Below the pieces are notes generated by a model. That model did no database searches. It had not been told where the DNA came from and saw only the letters and a list, made by a program, of their open reading frames with translations. From assembly GCF_963576615.1 (NCBI RefSeq), contig NC_088710.1:806001-870000 (forward strand): a stretch of 64,000 nucleotides of DNA, written 5' to 3'. This DNA is from Watersipora subatra (lineage: Eukaryota > Bryozoa > Gymnolaemata > Cheilostomatida > Watersiporidae). The translations under genes and the position numbers were made by a program. Of the stretch, positions 20,180 to 32,199 are shown one piece after another. Within the stretch, counting starts at the first letter, position 1. Each line of letters begins with the position of its first letter.

Positions 20180-21995
20180 TTAGTACAAGTGTAGTCGAGC
20201 ACCTAATCTGCATGAGCGGTATTGTGCTGAGATTGAGAGCTGGATGTCAAAATACAACGAACTTGGGGTAGTCGACCTTAAGTCCGTAGACCTACAGATC
20301 CATGTTTTGGAGGACCTGTAGAAATACCAGGTCGGGAAGTAGAAGATCTTGCCCTGCATGTACTCCACAGCATCCATTCGGATAGGGTTTCCCCACCTGA
20401 TGAAATACTTTGCATCACTTCCTCTATGGACAGCAACGTCTCCCATGTAGTCAATGACGTCACCACCCAGCAAGCAGTCAACTCCAAAGTTGCACAACTT
20501 GTCCTTCACAAGTGCTATAACACCATAACAGTGTCCCTGCACACCAATGACCGTTTGACACTGCCCCTTCACGTGAGATGCCTTCTGCTGTCAACAATGG
20601 CTGGCTCGGCTTGAGCCTGGTCGAACCTGCCAGCACCTGCGGACTTATCAGGGTCCGCTCACTCCCAGTGTCAACTAGACACTAAAAACTGCAGCCATTC
20701 AAAATTGCTCAAACAAACGGCATACGACCGCTTGTTGTAGCCTCGCCGGCCACCCCGGACAGCCAAGGACTGTCCCGCAGTACACTCTTACTGCTTGCAT
20801 GTGACCTCCAGTCTCCCCCTGTCCCACCAATGCCACTTCAGGTCCCCATGATGTTATGAGACTCCGTGTAAGCCTGGCTTACATGGTATCCATATGGGAA
20901 GACGCGGTGCCCTCATCTTCAGTGAGCATTCCCGCCGGTCCAGGCGGTGGCCGCACAGGACAGTCCCGTACAAAGTAGTCCGTGTGACTGCACTGGAAAC
21001 ACCCAACCCTCTTACCAGAAGAGGTTTTTGCCGTCCCCGTACCAGACAAAGGTCGTTTAACTCGTGTGCAATCCTTCACTCTGTATGAGCCCCCACATCG
21101 AATTCAACCCTCCTTGCTTTCCGGCTGCTTGCTAGAAGCAGCCCCCAACTGCTTGCCAGAAGCAGTTTCTGATCGGTTACCAGAACTGGCCACTAAGCTA
21201 TTCGTTGAGGGGCGACCCTCAACAGCTCTCCGAGAAACCTATTTCCCCTCGCTCTGTTCAGCACAGAACCAAAGTTGGCAGTGTACACTCTGTCATGTGT
21301 CACTCCCCATTTGTAGACTAACTCAGCCGGTCTCTCATAGAACTTGGTTCTGAAAATCATGTCCTGGAGCGCCACCCCCAGTCTACCGCTGAGCTGCTGC
21401 GGGCGGTCCAGGTATATATCAACTGTCTCTTCGGCCTCAAGCCGGCAGCTGACGAAACGACACCATGCCCCCTGTCAAGGCATGGTGGGTGTCCCTGGCA
21501 GTCAGCTCCACCTTGACGACATCCCACTGAAAGGCCTTGCCAACCCTCATGCGTCCATGCACTCTGGCAGCAGTGCCAGAAAGCATGTACGCAATCAGTA
21601 TGCATGGAGCAATCTATTCCAGCTGTTAGCCACTCATACTAGGAAAGCCATGTGGTTACCCCAACTGCACCATCACCTGTAAATGGCTGCATCTGCCGGC
21701 TCAGCCTTTTCAGTATAGGCCATCGTGTCTGTTTGACCAGATTCACCAAAAAGGCAGCATCGAGCACCAAAGGCACTTGTCCAGCAACCTCAGCCGCCCA
21801 TGCGCCCTCGAGTGGCTGAACCCCTCTGCCATTCTGAGATGGCTCAGCCTTCTGGCTGCTCTCAGGCTTACTCATTGCCCTTTCCAGCTTGCCCCAGCCC
21901 ACCTGAGTAGCACCACTTAACCAACAAAAGAAAACAATAAAGCCGAAATAGCTTGTAAGCAAATATACGCAGTACCAGACTGTTAGCGGTGACAC
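20180..21995 (-). pseudogene. Gag-protease relic of a third gypsy-like element
   Basis: Minus-strand fragments in shifting frames. They comprise a Gag-like N-terminal part around 21640-21870 (LVKQTRWPILKRLS), a middle part (21193-21375), a knuckle with its His replaced (CFQCSHTDYFVRDC at about 20960), and an aspartic protease piece with LVDTGSERTLIS (about 20640-20680) followed by FGVDCLLGGDVI (about 20480). An in-frame TAG stands just before the protease. No reverse transcriptase or LTRs could be identified, though a similar block of about 45 bp (GCA.TACCAGACTG) occurs at both ends (about 19965 and 21940). Confidence 0.7.
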
Positions 21996-24059
21996 TTCAA
22001 ACCTCCCCTTATGTCACTCCTACTCTACCTGCGCGTTTTCCCAAAAAACACCGTAGTGCCAGACTATACTCTAAAAAATAATAAAACCACGAGTCACCAA
22101 GACCCAAACAGGCAAGAAAAGATAGTTGATCTGTAATATAGCCAAAACACAGCGAAGATCCCAACTAGAGCTATCCGAACGGAGCCCTCTACCAGAAAAC
22201 AACATGGCCAATTTTCCGCGTACTGTGGCGCATGCCCACACACTCTTACATGCTTCTCTTGAGCACCACGTGACTATTAACTCACAAGAAGTTACACCCG
22301 TACTCGAACAGTTGTCCATGTTTGCTTGCTCTGTTTTGAGGTTCGACAGTCAAACAATAGTTATGATGGTTTTTAGATATAGAGGCTCAGTGGTTAAAAT
22401 AGTGAACTAGAAGATGATCAGCTGGTGATGGAGGAGGAGGCGCCATAGACAGGGAAAAATAGAGGGAGGTTCCTCGGTAGGCAGGCTAGTTCATAGAATG
22501 CTGTGTTCATAGCAGTTAGGCGTGCTTAAAGGCGGGGAGCCTCAACAGGTCCTTGAGAAAGAGAGATAGATAGATGCTGAGTCGTTGAAACTTCTCTTTT
22601 ATAAATGTCTCTGTTAGCTTATGAGAAGGTGCTTAGGCGCTCAGGTTCTGATCTTCATGTTGCAGTGGGTTAGCAATTGAGTGAACTTGTCTTAAGTACA
22701 TCATGGGAGTGATGAAATGATAACCAACTCCAGTTGTCTTGGTCATGTCTGGTACAGGTCTGATATCTTTTTATGGTTTTCTAGCATGTCGTTTGATGTC
22801 TCTTTTTTCATGGGTTACTTCTACAAAAGGTTGCTAAGCTGCTTGTAGATGAGTATATGACGACCGTCTTTATTGCTGGTCCTCTAATGTATTAGGTGTC
22901 ATGTTCATTGTAATATTGTGTATATCTCCGGTGTTAAGGCATTTCTCCATGATGCTCTCTGCTTTTGCTAATACTTCTATACAACAGTGTAATTCAACTA
23001 CATAATTTACTTGCCGAGCTGTTCTAATGGTTGGTTGTCTGACCACTTCTATGTAAGCAAAATAAGTGTTTGGCGAAGTGTTGGTGATGTTTGGTTGGCG
23101 TCTCTCTTATTTTAAACAAAGTTATAATAAGGTCGGATTTCAGTAGCGAATAATTGCTAGTTTTACTCACTTCGTGTCGATAATCCACTGAATGAAAGTT
23201 CTACTTATGTCTTGCTTCAAGATGAATGGATTTTTCATAGAGAAAAATACCTGCATGGCTCTTATGAGATCGTCTCGTTTGGTTCAGAGGTTTTAAGGTT
23301 ATTAGGCGCAAGGGCTATGTTGTTCTATGGAGATAGTAACAAAACTGGACACCGATAAAGAAGAGAATCTGGACAATGTTTATAATTCATTTGAGCGCCG
23401 AAACCTGGCAAAACAAGATTATTCATTCAGAAGGAATATATTAACAAGCAGGTCAAGGAATCCTTAAAGACATTCTGAGCAGTCAAGAGGAAAATCAATC
23501 AAATAGATACATTAATCAGCAAGTCAGAGAACTGCCAAAAGACATGTTCTAGATACTAATAGTTAATCATCACCTTCAACCATTACACCAATGTCGCTGT
23601 AGAATTGTGTAACCAATCATCAGGCTTTTTATGGATTTTAGTAGTAAGCTCTTGCAGCAGAGCTGGGAAAAGACGTAATTGCTATTTGATTGTCTTCTGG
23701 GTTTTTATTCATATAAAAAGGCAAGTTGTGGCACAGCAATGACTATAAAAATGCTCTACTCTGGCATGTTTTGGTAAAGCAATGCATGTTATCACCATCG
23801 TTAAAACAGCAAAACTGCGACTAAACTGAGATAACATGTAACCCTGGTACTTAATTTATAATCACTATTTTATTCGTCTCTACCTAGGCTTTGATTGGCT
23901 GCTCAGACAGGCGATGCCTTGATAATATAGCGGCATGAGGTTGTACTACTACACCCTAGTGTATCTTTGGATCTAATGTCTGTGACACAGTTACATTACG
24001 TCTGTCGTCTGTCTCAACGAGTATTAATAGCGAATAATGCTGCTTATATAGCATTGCTG
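21996..24059. other. Intergenic, nothing recognised
   Basis: About 2 kb without a supported gene. A small open frame at 22204-22410 (begins MANFPRTVAHAHTL) has no recognised features. No clear repeats were noted. Confidence 0.4.
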
Positions 24060-24713
24060 GTTTGGTGTCTATTCCGCTTACGCAGATGGTCAAAAAGCAT
24101 GTCATCCCTAAATTAACTGCTAGCCTTTTACTTTGCAATTGTCTAAGCTGGCACACTTCTACCAATTTTGGTAGTTGAGCACTGATATAGCTCTCTACCA
24201 TTTTCATCTGTATCTGTTCAGTAAGTGTTCATCATCTGTGCTAAATGTGATTTCAAAATCTATCTATTTTCAGCATCAGTCTCCACCAAGAAACTCTCGG
24301 TCTATAATTTATAGACAGAGGTCAAGGTTGCATCAGAAATAATGCATATTGTATGTCCCTCGAGCATTGTGATGGTAAACACGCTTTGCTTACTGGTTTT
24401 ATCTGTTGTGATAAAGTCACACACTTGTGTATTTCAGCACTTTTCTTGGCGACTGCTCACTAAATATTGTATCCATATTTAGACAATCATTTTAGTGTCC
24501 AATGTTTTTGTAGCAGTATTTCACCCGAAGCTACAATCCGTAATGGTAATGTAGTCTACCATTATATACCTCGCTAATGTTAATTTGATCTGTATCAGCA
24601 GGTAGTTTCTATGATGATGCAAGTTAGTTTATGCCATCCATTTTAGCTAATATCTGATGTGTTTATGTCTCTTTAGAAGCAGGCATTTAGAGGAGTAGAA
24701 GGGGTTACCAAAG

Positions 24714-25916
24714 ATGGCTGCGAGCAATATTCTAGAGTTCCAATGGTATCCTGACAGCATGCGTCGTAAGTGCTTTCAAAATATGCACATTCACTAGATG
24801 TAACAAAATTTATTTCCCCATTCTTTCAGACTGCTTGCTGACTCTGTCATGTGATGAAACAACCAAACATTGAAGAATATCGAAAATTGACAGCCAGGTT
24901 ATTCTCCTATTTTGGCCCGACTTACTCTGTTCCTACAATCGTTTGTTATCACCGTCTATCTTATGGTTCTGTCAGGTGATCTTGTCAGGGGAGATCAGGG
25001 GAAAGAGTATGTTTTTGATTTTAAAATCAAAGAGTTGAAGAAGAAAGAGGCGCAAGGGAACTTTGAAATACAATCAACTACTCGGTATGAACCATTAGTA
25101 CACTAGTTAATAGGTTTTTCGTGTTTAGTTCTGATTGTTAGTTCTCACGAGTTCGTATCAAAAACGTCGAGTGCGTCTGTGATCCTTGTCAATGCGATTA
25201 CACAGTCATAGCTACCGATTAATAAGTCAGCATTGAGACTGACATCATATTAGTAATCTTCCCTTCTGGATAAGCAACTCCAAAGCAGTGTCTCCCTCTT
25301 TGCTAGATAACAGTAGCTAAAGGCTGTTTCATAGAGTAAGGTTCAACAAATGGCTCGACACTCTTGTGAGTGAATGGAGGTAACCCGCTGCTTAGTGTCG
25401 TTTGCTTTCATGAATGCAGTAGTCTTTATTACTACCCTGGAAGTTTGTGCAAAGGTCACTAACATTGCCACAATCATTGCTGATGAGAGTTTCCTTAATG
25501 GTTTATCAAGGTCCTTCATTTTCCTGGTGAATGCCGGAGACAAGCCAATGCTTAAATGCAAAGTCAGCAACTTGCCAGAAGATATCGAGACTAAAAAACT
25601 TCCAGAGACCAAGGTGAGATCTTTGTGTCGCATTGTTTCTTGTCAACGTATCTCCCTTACTCATAGCTAACTCGTCGGTCTATTGTCAATTTTTTTCATC
25701 CGATATTCCTTGTCAACATTCATATATAACCAGGATGGCCTTTGTAGCAGGTCACATTTGTGTAGGACACTCTTGCATATTCTATGTACATCTGTTCTAC
25801 AGATAGATGATGACCGCATACAGGTGTCTTTAAAAAAGACAACCAAGAACAATTGGGACAATTTGATCAGCCATGATGAGTCCTGGGAGTTCCTTCCACC
25901 TTCCGAAATACAGTAG
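24714..25916 (+). CDS. Small gene with CS/p23-like C-terminal part, copy A
   Basis: The best-supported parts are two exons that join in phase 0: one ending at 25613 (KCKVSNLPEDIETKKLPETK, then GTGAGA) and one at 25803-25916 (IDDDRIQVSLKKTTKNNW to TAG). The pattern beta-strand, then (R)IQVSLKK...W, resembles the end of CS/p23 chaperone-like domains. Upstream candidates are an ATG at 24963 giving MVLSGDLVRGDQGKEYVFDF up to a donor after 25084, and an exon-like block ending at 24765. Their splice phases to the CS exon do not fit cleanly, so the 5' structure is uncertain. The copy at 35211-36168 is very similar. Family assignment is tentative. Confidence 0.5.
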
Positions 25917-26329
25917 TCAATCGCCAGCTTCTATGGATGATTTTACACAATCATTACAGAACTATATTGTCTAATCCTTCATTAAGACTACCTGGTGTTG
26001 GGAGTAATTATTTCGATTCTTGTTTTTATTTACTGGTGCTTTTTGGGTTTACAAACAAAAGCCTCGAGGTTGCGGAGCTTTGGGCTTATGCAATGTTTTT
26101 GATATTTGTTTTTAATTAAGTTTTGTATGTCAACATATGAACAAAATCTTTTTATAATTCTGTAAACTAGGTTTTTGTATCAGCTCTTTTGCTCATGCTG
26201 CCAATAGACAGTTTGTCACTCCCCGGTTAATTTGAGGGTGGGTGCCGCTTTATCTTTAATCTCTAAATGCAATCATGCTTTTTAATCTCTGCACGCAACA
26301 GCTATAATAGTAAATATATCACATGTTTA

Positions 26330-26640
26330 TAGGATGAGATGTGAAGATGACTCCGTGTTACATCAACTCGTATTAGAAACTAGACACAATCAATTTAGTA
26401 AAAGAGAGCTTCAGCATTTATGATGCCGTTTTCTTCCTCTTTTGAGGTATGGAAAAGTTTTATCATCTGAACTACATGCTATGAAGTCTAGCCAGACTAT
26501 GTATCAGGTAGCCTTGCTAAACATGGCTGTATCTAAAATGAGATTACCACAGCTATGGCAATCGACTACATCGCTCCATATGAAATTATCCTCTCACGAC
26601 CTGCTACACCTAATGTATAGATGAAGTATAATATTCACAT
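26330..26640 (+). other. Conserved block downstream of CS-like gene, copy A
   Basis: This block matches 36610-36920 and includes an open stretch ending PATPNV-stop in copy B (TPDYIAPYEIILSRPATPNV). In copy A the frame is altered (38 bp missing after GGTATGGAAAAG, and other indels). Conservation hints at a last exon of the CS-like gene or of an overlapping transcript, but no splice link was established. Confidence 0.35.
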
Positions 26641-26696
26641 AGAGTTATCAACACCACCTTCTCCATATAACTGCATAGCTTTAATTATTTTTTCAT

Positions 26697-28070
26697 AGGC
26701 CTTCATAGACCTTACCAAGGCTTTCGACACTGTTGACAGACAATCTCTCTACAAAGTACTTGAGAAAATCGGCTGCCCTCCCAAATTTGTGGCTATTGTG
26801 CAGCTTCTGCATGATGAGATGAACGCATCAGTTTTGGTGGATGACCAACAAACGGATCCTTTTGGAGTAAAAACTGGGGTGAAACAAGGCTGCGTGATTG
26901 CGCCAACGCTGTTTTCTATCTACTTATGTGCTGTACTGCACCTTGTGAAACAAGAACTCTCTGAAGGTATCACATTGAACTACCGAATAGGCGATCTGTT
27001 CAACCTGCAGAGACTTCGGGCTAAAACTCTAACGTCGAAACAAAGTGTTCTTGAGCTCCAATATGCTGATGACAATGCTCTCGTGGCTCATACAGAAGAA
27101 CATCTTCAAGAAGTCATGACAACTTTTGAAAATGCTTACAGGGCTCTTGGACTCAAGCTGAATGCAAAGAAAACTCAAGTATTGTACCAGCCGAAACATG
27201 GAAAAAACAGTCACTCCACGCATTGTTGCCGGAGGCGAACCACTTTGCCCTGTAGATGACTTTGTATACCTAGGTAGTAATCTCTCCTCCAAGGCCGACC
27301 TAGGGAAGGAGATAGAGAGAAGACTGCAAGGAGCTAGCATAGCATACAGCAAACTGAGACAAAGAGTGTTTGAAAATCCAGTCTTGCAAGTCGACACCAA
27401 GCTAAAAGTGTACAAGGCAGTAATTGTCCCCACACTACTGTATGCCTCAGAAATGTGTGCTACTTACAGCACTGACGTCAAGGTTCTGGAGAACTATCAC
27501 ATGAGGAAAATGAGAGAACTACTAATGATCAAATGGTCTGACAAACGCACTAACAATAGTGTGTATCAACAAGCTAAGATGTCCAGCCTCGAAAGTATGA
27601 TCGTTAAGAACAGACTTCGTTGGGCTGGACACTTGGTTAGAATGCCAAACTACAGACTACCAAAACAGATTCTGTATGTCGAACTAGAAAATGGGAAGAG
27701 GTCACAGGGGGGGACAAAGAAAGCGCTATAAAGACTGTCTCAAAGATAGCTTGAAGCGTTGTCATATCAGATGTGAAACCTGGGAATGGAATGCCACGAG
27801 AAGAACTGGATGGAGAACTCTAACTCATAAAGGGGTGAAGATACTTAAAAATGAAAAAATGCGTCACAGAGAAGAGCTCAAAGCAGCACGAAAAGTGCGG
27901 CTTAGCTCACCTGATACTTTGATGAATGATGACTACCAATGTCCACATTGCAATCGTCAATGCAGAGCAATGATCAGACTACGGAGCCATCTTAAAACAC
28001 ACCAAACACATCAATAAAGCAAGCAGACATCTTACTCTAAAGAGAGGGATTGCATAGAGAGAGAGATGGT
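26697..28070 (+). mobile_element. 5'-truncated LINE (non-LTR retrotransposon)
   Basis: The insertion begins in the reverse transcriptase (FIDLTKAFDTVDRQSLYKVL) and contains the catalytic YADDNALV and the later LGLKLNAKKTQVL motif. The C-terminal part follows in a second frame after an A run near 27200 and a third after the G run near 27705. It ends with a C2H2 finger (CPHCNRQCRAMIRLRSHLKTH) and a stop at 28015. Two frameshifts make it inactive. In copy B the corresponding site is occupied instead by about 790 bp (36990-37778). Clade was not assigned. Confidence 0.92.
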
Positions 28071-28568
28071 ATCTTAAATACTTTGAATTTAAAATACATT
28101 GGAATGTACATTTTTGGTGTCAAGAAAACATACATATGAGTGGAATAAGATAAATGCTAAAAAATAAAACACCTAAATACAATAGATGCATAGCAATGAG
28201 ACGACTAGAAAACATTCACTACATATCTAGGTTCATAAAGAAGAGTAATATGGACATGAAAAGTGAGCAGAAAACTCCAACACAGACGTGTAACTACAAC
28301 TATTCCATTACTATAAGCACTTATTTTTGCATAGAGATATTTAAAAGAATATAAGTGTGTTTGCTGATGGTATGGATTTGGCAGCATTCCAACATCATAT
28401 GGAGCCTGAGTTTCTATTTTCAGCATTGCCAGTTTTTGATCAAGCGCTTAATCTATGGTATTAACAAGGTATACATCATAGAACAAGCCTCCAACAACCA
28501 GCAGGGGCACACAACTACATGAATGTTCACCGAATCAAAATTAATATCAACTTGATGCCAGAACATAA

Positions 28569-28892
28569 CTAGAATGCACCAGCGTATCTGCTATGTTTTA
28601 CATCGCCCCGAGAACTGCGTGATTCAACCACAGAAGGCTGAAGTATATTACTGCTAGCGTTAGACATGGTATCACCAGCTGGGCCTGACCTAGCGACAGA
28701 CCTGTTCCTACCAGCCAGGCTAGACTCGGTATCACTGTGGTTATGCCGCGGCTGCATGAATGGGGAGTAGCTGGAGTATGGAATCGAAGGAGGGTAAGCC
28801 CTGGATGCCATCAATTTCCCCGCCACGCTCCTAGGTCCAAGAGCTTAACTCACAGAATAATCTACCTTGTATCCTGGTTCTTCAGCAAACTT
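28569..28892 (-). pseudogene. Dead copy of membrane-gene last exon (copy A)
   Basis: 324 nt, the same length as the functional exon 38281-38604, and keeps the final peptide (SSRGDVKHSRYAGAF). A TAA stop occurs about 16 codons after the acceptor (complement of 28845-28847), where the functional copy has a Ser codon. The upstream exons 1-4 are absent from copy A. Confidence 0.85.
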
Positions 28893-29612
28893 CTACGTGT
28901 CAGACATCAAATGTTACTTTAAGAATTCATGATAAGCAACAGCAATTTGTAAGTGTCAAGACATCTCTCAGTATCTGTCTCTCTGTCTGTTTAGTTCACA
29001 GAAATGAGTTTAAGTTGGGCAGCTAAAAAGGATAGGCGAGCAAACAAGTTATTAACAAGCTTATTCTTTGAAGGCAGTATGTTAAATGTGTAAACTGGGT
29101 TGGTAGTCATAGAAACCATCTATAATAACATAATATAACAGTTCGTAGTTGAACTACTTCATCTATATATATATATATTTCACAAAATTGATCGTATGTG
29201 TATTCGTGTCGAATCATTTTCATTGTCCAGCTATAGCTATTATTTTAGTATTGCGGCACACGTTACGATGCCCCTGATAAGAAATTTTGATCTAAGGTGT
29301 TATCATATTTGATATACCGTAACCACACGCTAATTATTTTAGCAATGCGCCCACACGTTACGATGCCCTTGTTAAAAAAATTTATATATGGGTCAAGGCC
29401 AATTTTTCTCACGTCGACATTTATGGGGAGAACTACATTCTCTCGCCGTTCGGTCAGACAAAAGCAGTACGAAATCTCTTTTTACATTTGCACCAATACC
29501 GATTGCGTAGTTGTTTTGGTAGTGTTTTGTGTAGTTCAAATAAATTAAGAGAAAAAAGTAATAGCTAAATGAAGTCTGTTTTGCTACGGGTACAATAAAA
29601 GATGATTCGGAA

Positions 29613-29838
29613 ATGATAACATTAATACGAACTGAGAAAACGAAATAAAAATGCTGAATATGTTGAATTAATAATAACAATTCTTACATAGAAGCGTGTA
29701 TAAAAAAGGTTACTGTTCCATCAGAAGCTATCCATCAAAACTTTTCTTATGATATGCAGTTTGAAAGTTAGAATGTTGTTATATGTTAAATACAAATCAA
29801 TTTTCTAACCAAAAACTTTTTTATTACCCAGGCAGCGC
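29613..29838 (+). repeat. Internal copy of 226-bp terminal repeat
   Basis: Same length as and almost identical to 31974-32199; differences include ATACG/ATACA and GCGTG/GTGTG. It ends at GGCAGCGC, half way through the hairpin, and is followed by CATAGTACTGACACACCTG repeats. Confidence 0.93.
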
Positions 29839-29971
29839 ATAGTACTGACACACCTGCATAGTACTGACACACCTGCATAGTACAGACACAACTGCAGTCT
29901 TAAAACACCTGCACATATCTTTCTCCCCAGCACATGCAGCCCTATAGCAACATGAATAAAGAAATACTTAC

Positions 29972-30214
29972 GTGCATGAAGAGGTTTATGAACCAGTTAA
30001 GAGAGTATTGGTACATGGGATCTATATTGCCGAGGTCAGATATTGTGAAGAAAAGAATGCTACCATGTTTAGCCACTGGCTTGTACACAGACCGCGTGTC
30101 ATCAATCTCTTTCTCTGTGCGCGATGTAATTTCTTGCTTGCGAGAAATCTCCTCAGATAAAACTTTGGATGAGGACAGAATATCGATGGCCGCTTCATCT
30201 TCCAGTATATTCCT
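29972..30214 (-). pseudogene. Captured exon of axonemal dynein heavy chain (downstream exon)
   Basis: 243 nt, 81 open codons, acceptor GATTAG and donor GTAAGT intact. The peptide contains NILEDEAAIDILSSSKVL, then SILFFTISDLGNIDPMYQYS and LNWFINLF, matching the conserved segment between AAA5 and AAA6 in inner-arm axonemal dynein heavy chains of the DNAH3/7/12 type. It is only two exons of a protein over 4000 residues long, enclosed between repeats of a transposon, so it is a captured fragment rather than a gene. Confidence 0.85.
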
Positions 30215-30403
30215 CTAATCAACAGGCAAGTTTCGTGAGACACTTTATTTTTGTACCAAGTTGCAGAATATATCCTGGTCGAACTTCTATTCCTGCACTT
30301 GGTCTTTCTAAGTAACTCACAGCTAACAGTCTGCATGAATCAGTTTGTACTCTATTCATACACACTAGTAACTTTCCCTGACCAAATAGTCAACTTTTTG
30401 CTT

Positions 30404-30597
30404 CAAGGAGGGCGTATGATATAGAAAGAACAACCAACAGTCAAGGAGGGGTGTATGATATAGAAAGAACAACCAACAGTCAAAGAGGGGCGTATGATAT
30501 AGAAAGAACAACCAACAGTCAAGGAGGGGCGTATGATATAGAAAGAACAACCAACAGTCAAGGAGGGGCGTATGATATAGAGAGAACAACCATTAGT
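30404..30597. repeat. 39-bp minisatellite, 5 copies
   Basis: The unit begins AAGGAGGGGCGTATGATATA and ends AACAACCAACAGTC. As 39 is a multiple of 3 it leaves an open frame of 13-residue repeats on the minus strand; this is not evidence of coding. It lies in the intron between the captured dynein exons. Confidence 0.95.
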
Positions 30598-31365
30598 ATA
30601 TGATCAATCATCCAATGTTCATCAAACATGCTCAACTCATAAATAACTAGGGAATGCGTAACAAATTTAATACAAATTATTACCAATCTGCTAAATCAAT
30701 TATTTTATTTCAAGGAAGTTCTGTGTAACCCCTGAAAGCGCAGCAGTATTCAAACAAACAATGAAGGATTATATACCATGAAAATTTTAATGAACGCAGC
30801 CAACATTAATTTTTAAACAGCACAACTGTGTTTTATGAAATTGAGATATTTATTTTCTTTCATATATAGTAAAATTAAGCGCTCGTAGTAGTTTTTAAAA
30901 AGGTAGAAAACAACATTTGGATTACTGTGCTGATCGTTTAGTTTTGGCTATAATTAGTTTTATGAAGGTGAGTTTTACTTAAAATGTATCTTTATACTGA
31001 GTGGATGTCTGTGAATAAATCACATCCATTGACTCGCTTTCTTAACAATTCTTTTCTTCATCATAAACAAAACAAATTTACCGTTTACAACCAGCTAGCT
31101 TATTTCCTGAATATAACCTTTGTTATAAAATCCGCAATAACAGTGTAATTGTCATTACAAAATTTCTACATGAACCATAATAAACTTTAAACCAGTTCTA
31201 GAATAATTATGTAAGATTATTATGAATGACCTTTTTATAAGGTTTATTACATAAATATGTTTGGGTGCCATAAGATAGATTTTATGCATTTGGAAGATGT
31301 AATTATTCTGCTATGGACTTTAATAAAATGATGCTTTACTAAAGATGAATTTACACAAAAAATTA

Positions 31366-31757
31366 CTATATTTTATCAGAAAGCATCGGCATTTTTTATC
31401 ATTGACGATTGTTTTTGATGTTTGAGGTGATCTGACTACCAGGACGTTTCAAGATTAAAATCGACGATATCTGATCGCAGTTAACACGCAATGAATGCAC
31501 TAGTTGCTATTGTTGCTATAGTTGAGATCGGCTATTACAATCAAGTTGCAGCATTACATATCGCTATTTTACCAGTCTCTTTGCGAGTAAAGACATCATA
31601 ATCACATTTTCGCTTGATCTGAGCATTTTAACTCTGACCAAGTTTTGTCAATTTTACACTTGAACTATCCTGGCAGTCAGATCACCTCAAACATCAAAAA
31701 CAATCACCAATGATAGGAAAATACAATGTACCAACACTTTCCAATAAAATCTACTGA
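31366..31757. mobile_element. MITE-like inverted-repeat element
   Basis: Arms of about 75 bp match in opposite orientation. The inner edges are GATTGTTTTTGATGTTTGAG on the left and its complement near 31685-31705 on the right. A related block (CATCACCTCAAAC) occurs at 40747-40760 inside the pogo-like element. It has no coding capacity. Confidence 0.6.
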
Positions 31758-31870
31758 ATTTCACATAAGTTCATCTTCAAGCCATAAGTGCTGAAATCTT
31801 TAGTGGATGTTTAGCGAAGTTGTAGTAACCTACCCTCTGGCAACAAGAGAACTAAACATAGCAAACCAAC

Positions 31871-31973
31871 CTGGGAGGCAAAGAGAACCTCCAAAATCTT
31901 ATCTTCAATTTCTTTGAGATTGCGTTTGTTGGTAGCGCCTTCTAAAATCAGTTCATTTTTCTTTTCCCCCAAC
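31871..31973 (-). pseudogene. Captured exon of axonemal dynein heavy chain (upstream exon, truncated)
   Basis: About 34 codons reading GEKKNELILEGATNKRNLKE then IEDKILEVL, the dynein segment that directly precedes the NILEDE block in the exon at 29972-30214. The donor CAG/GTTGGT is intact and joins the next exon in phase 0. The 5' side is cut where the 226-bp repeat begins (31974), marking the capture junction. Confidence 0.82.
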
Positions 31974-32199
31974 ATGATAACATTGATACAAACTGAGAAA
32001 ACGAAATAAAAATGCTGAATATGTTGAATTAATAATAACAATTCTTACATAGAAGTGTGTATAAAAAAGGTTACTGTTCCATCAGAAGCTATCCATCAAA
32101 ACTTTTCTTATGATATGCAGTTTGAAAGTTAGAATGTTGTTATATGTTAAATACAAATCAATTTTCTAACCAAAAACTTTTTTATTACCCAGGCAGCGC
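31974..32199 (+). repeat. Terminal copy of 226-bp repeat
   Basis: Partner of 29613-29838; continues into the complete 3' hairpin and CTAG. Confidence 0.93.

Noticed and set aside
24714..24765. First coding exon MAASNILEFQWYPDSMR for the CS-like gene
   Set aside because: Another frame across the same block is also open from the acceptor, both run to stops soon after, and no phase-consistent link to later exons was found.
24912..25106. Secreted protein with signal peptide (LTLFLQSFVITVYLMVLSG)
   Set aside because: The frame has no ATG before LMVLSG (it begins TTG), and copy B has a stop in the signal-like stretch; only the part from ATG 24963 is kept as a candidate.
30365..30589. 74-codon repeat peptide FFLYHTPLLDCWL
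   Set aside because: Product of a 39-bp minisatellite in a captured intron.
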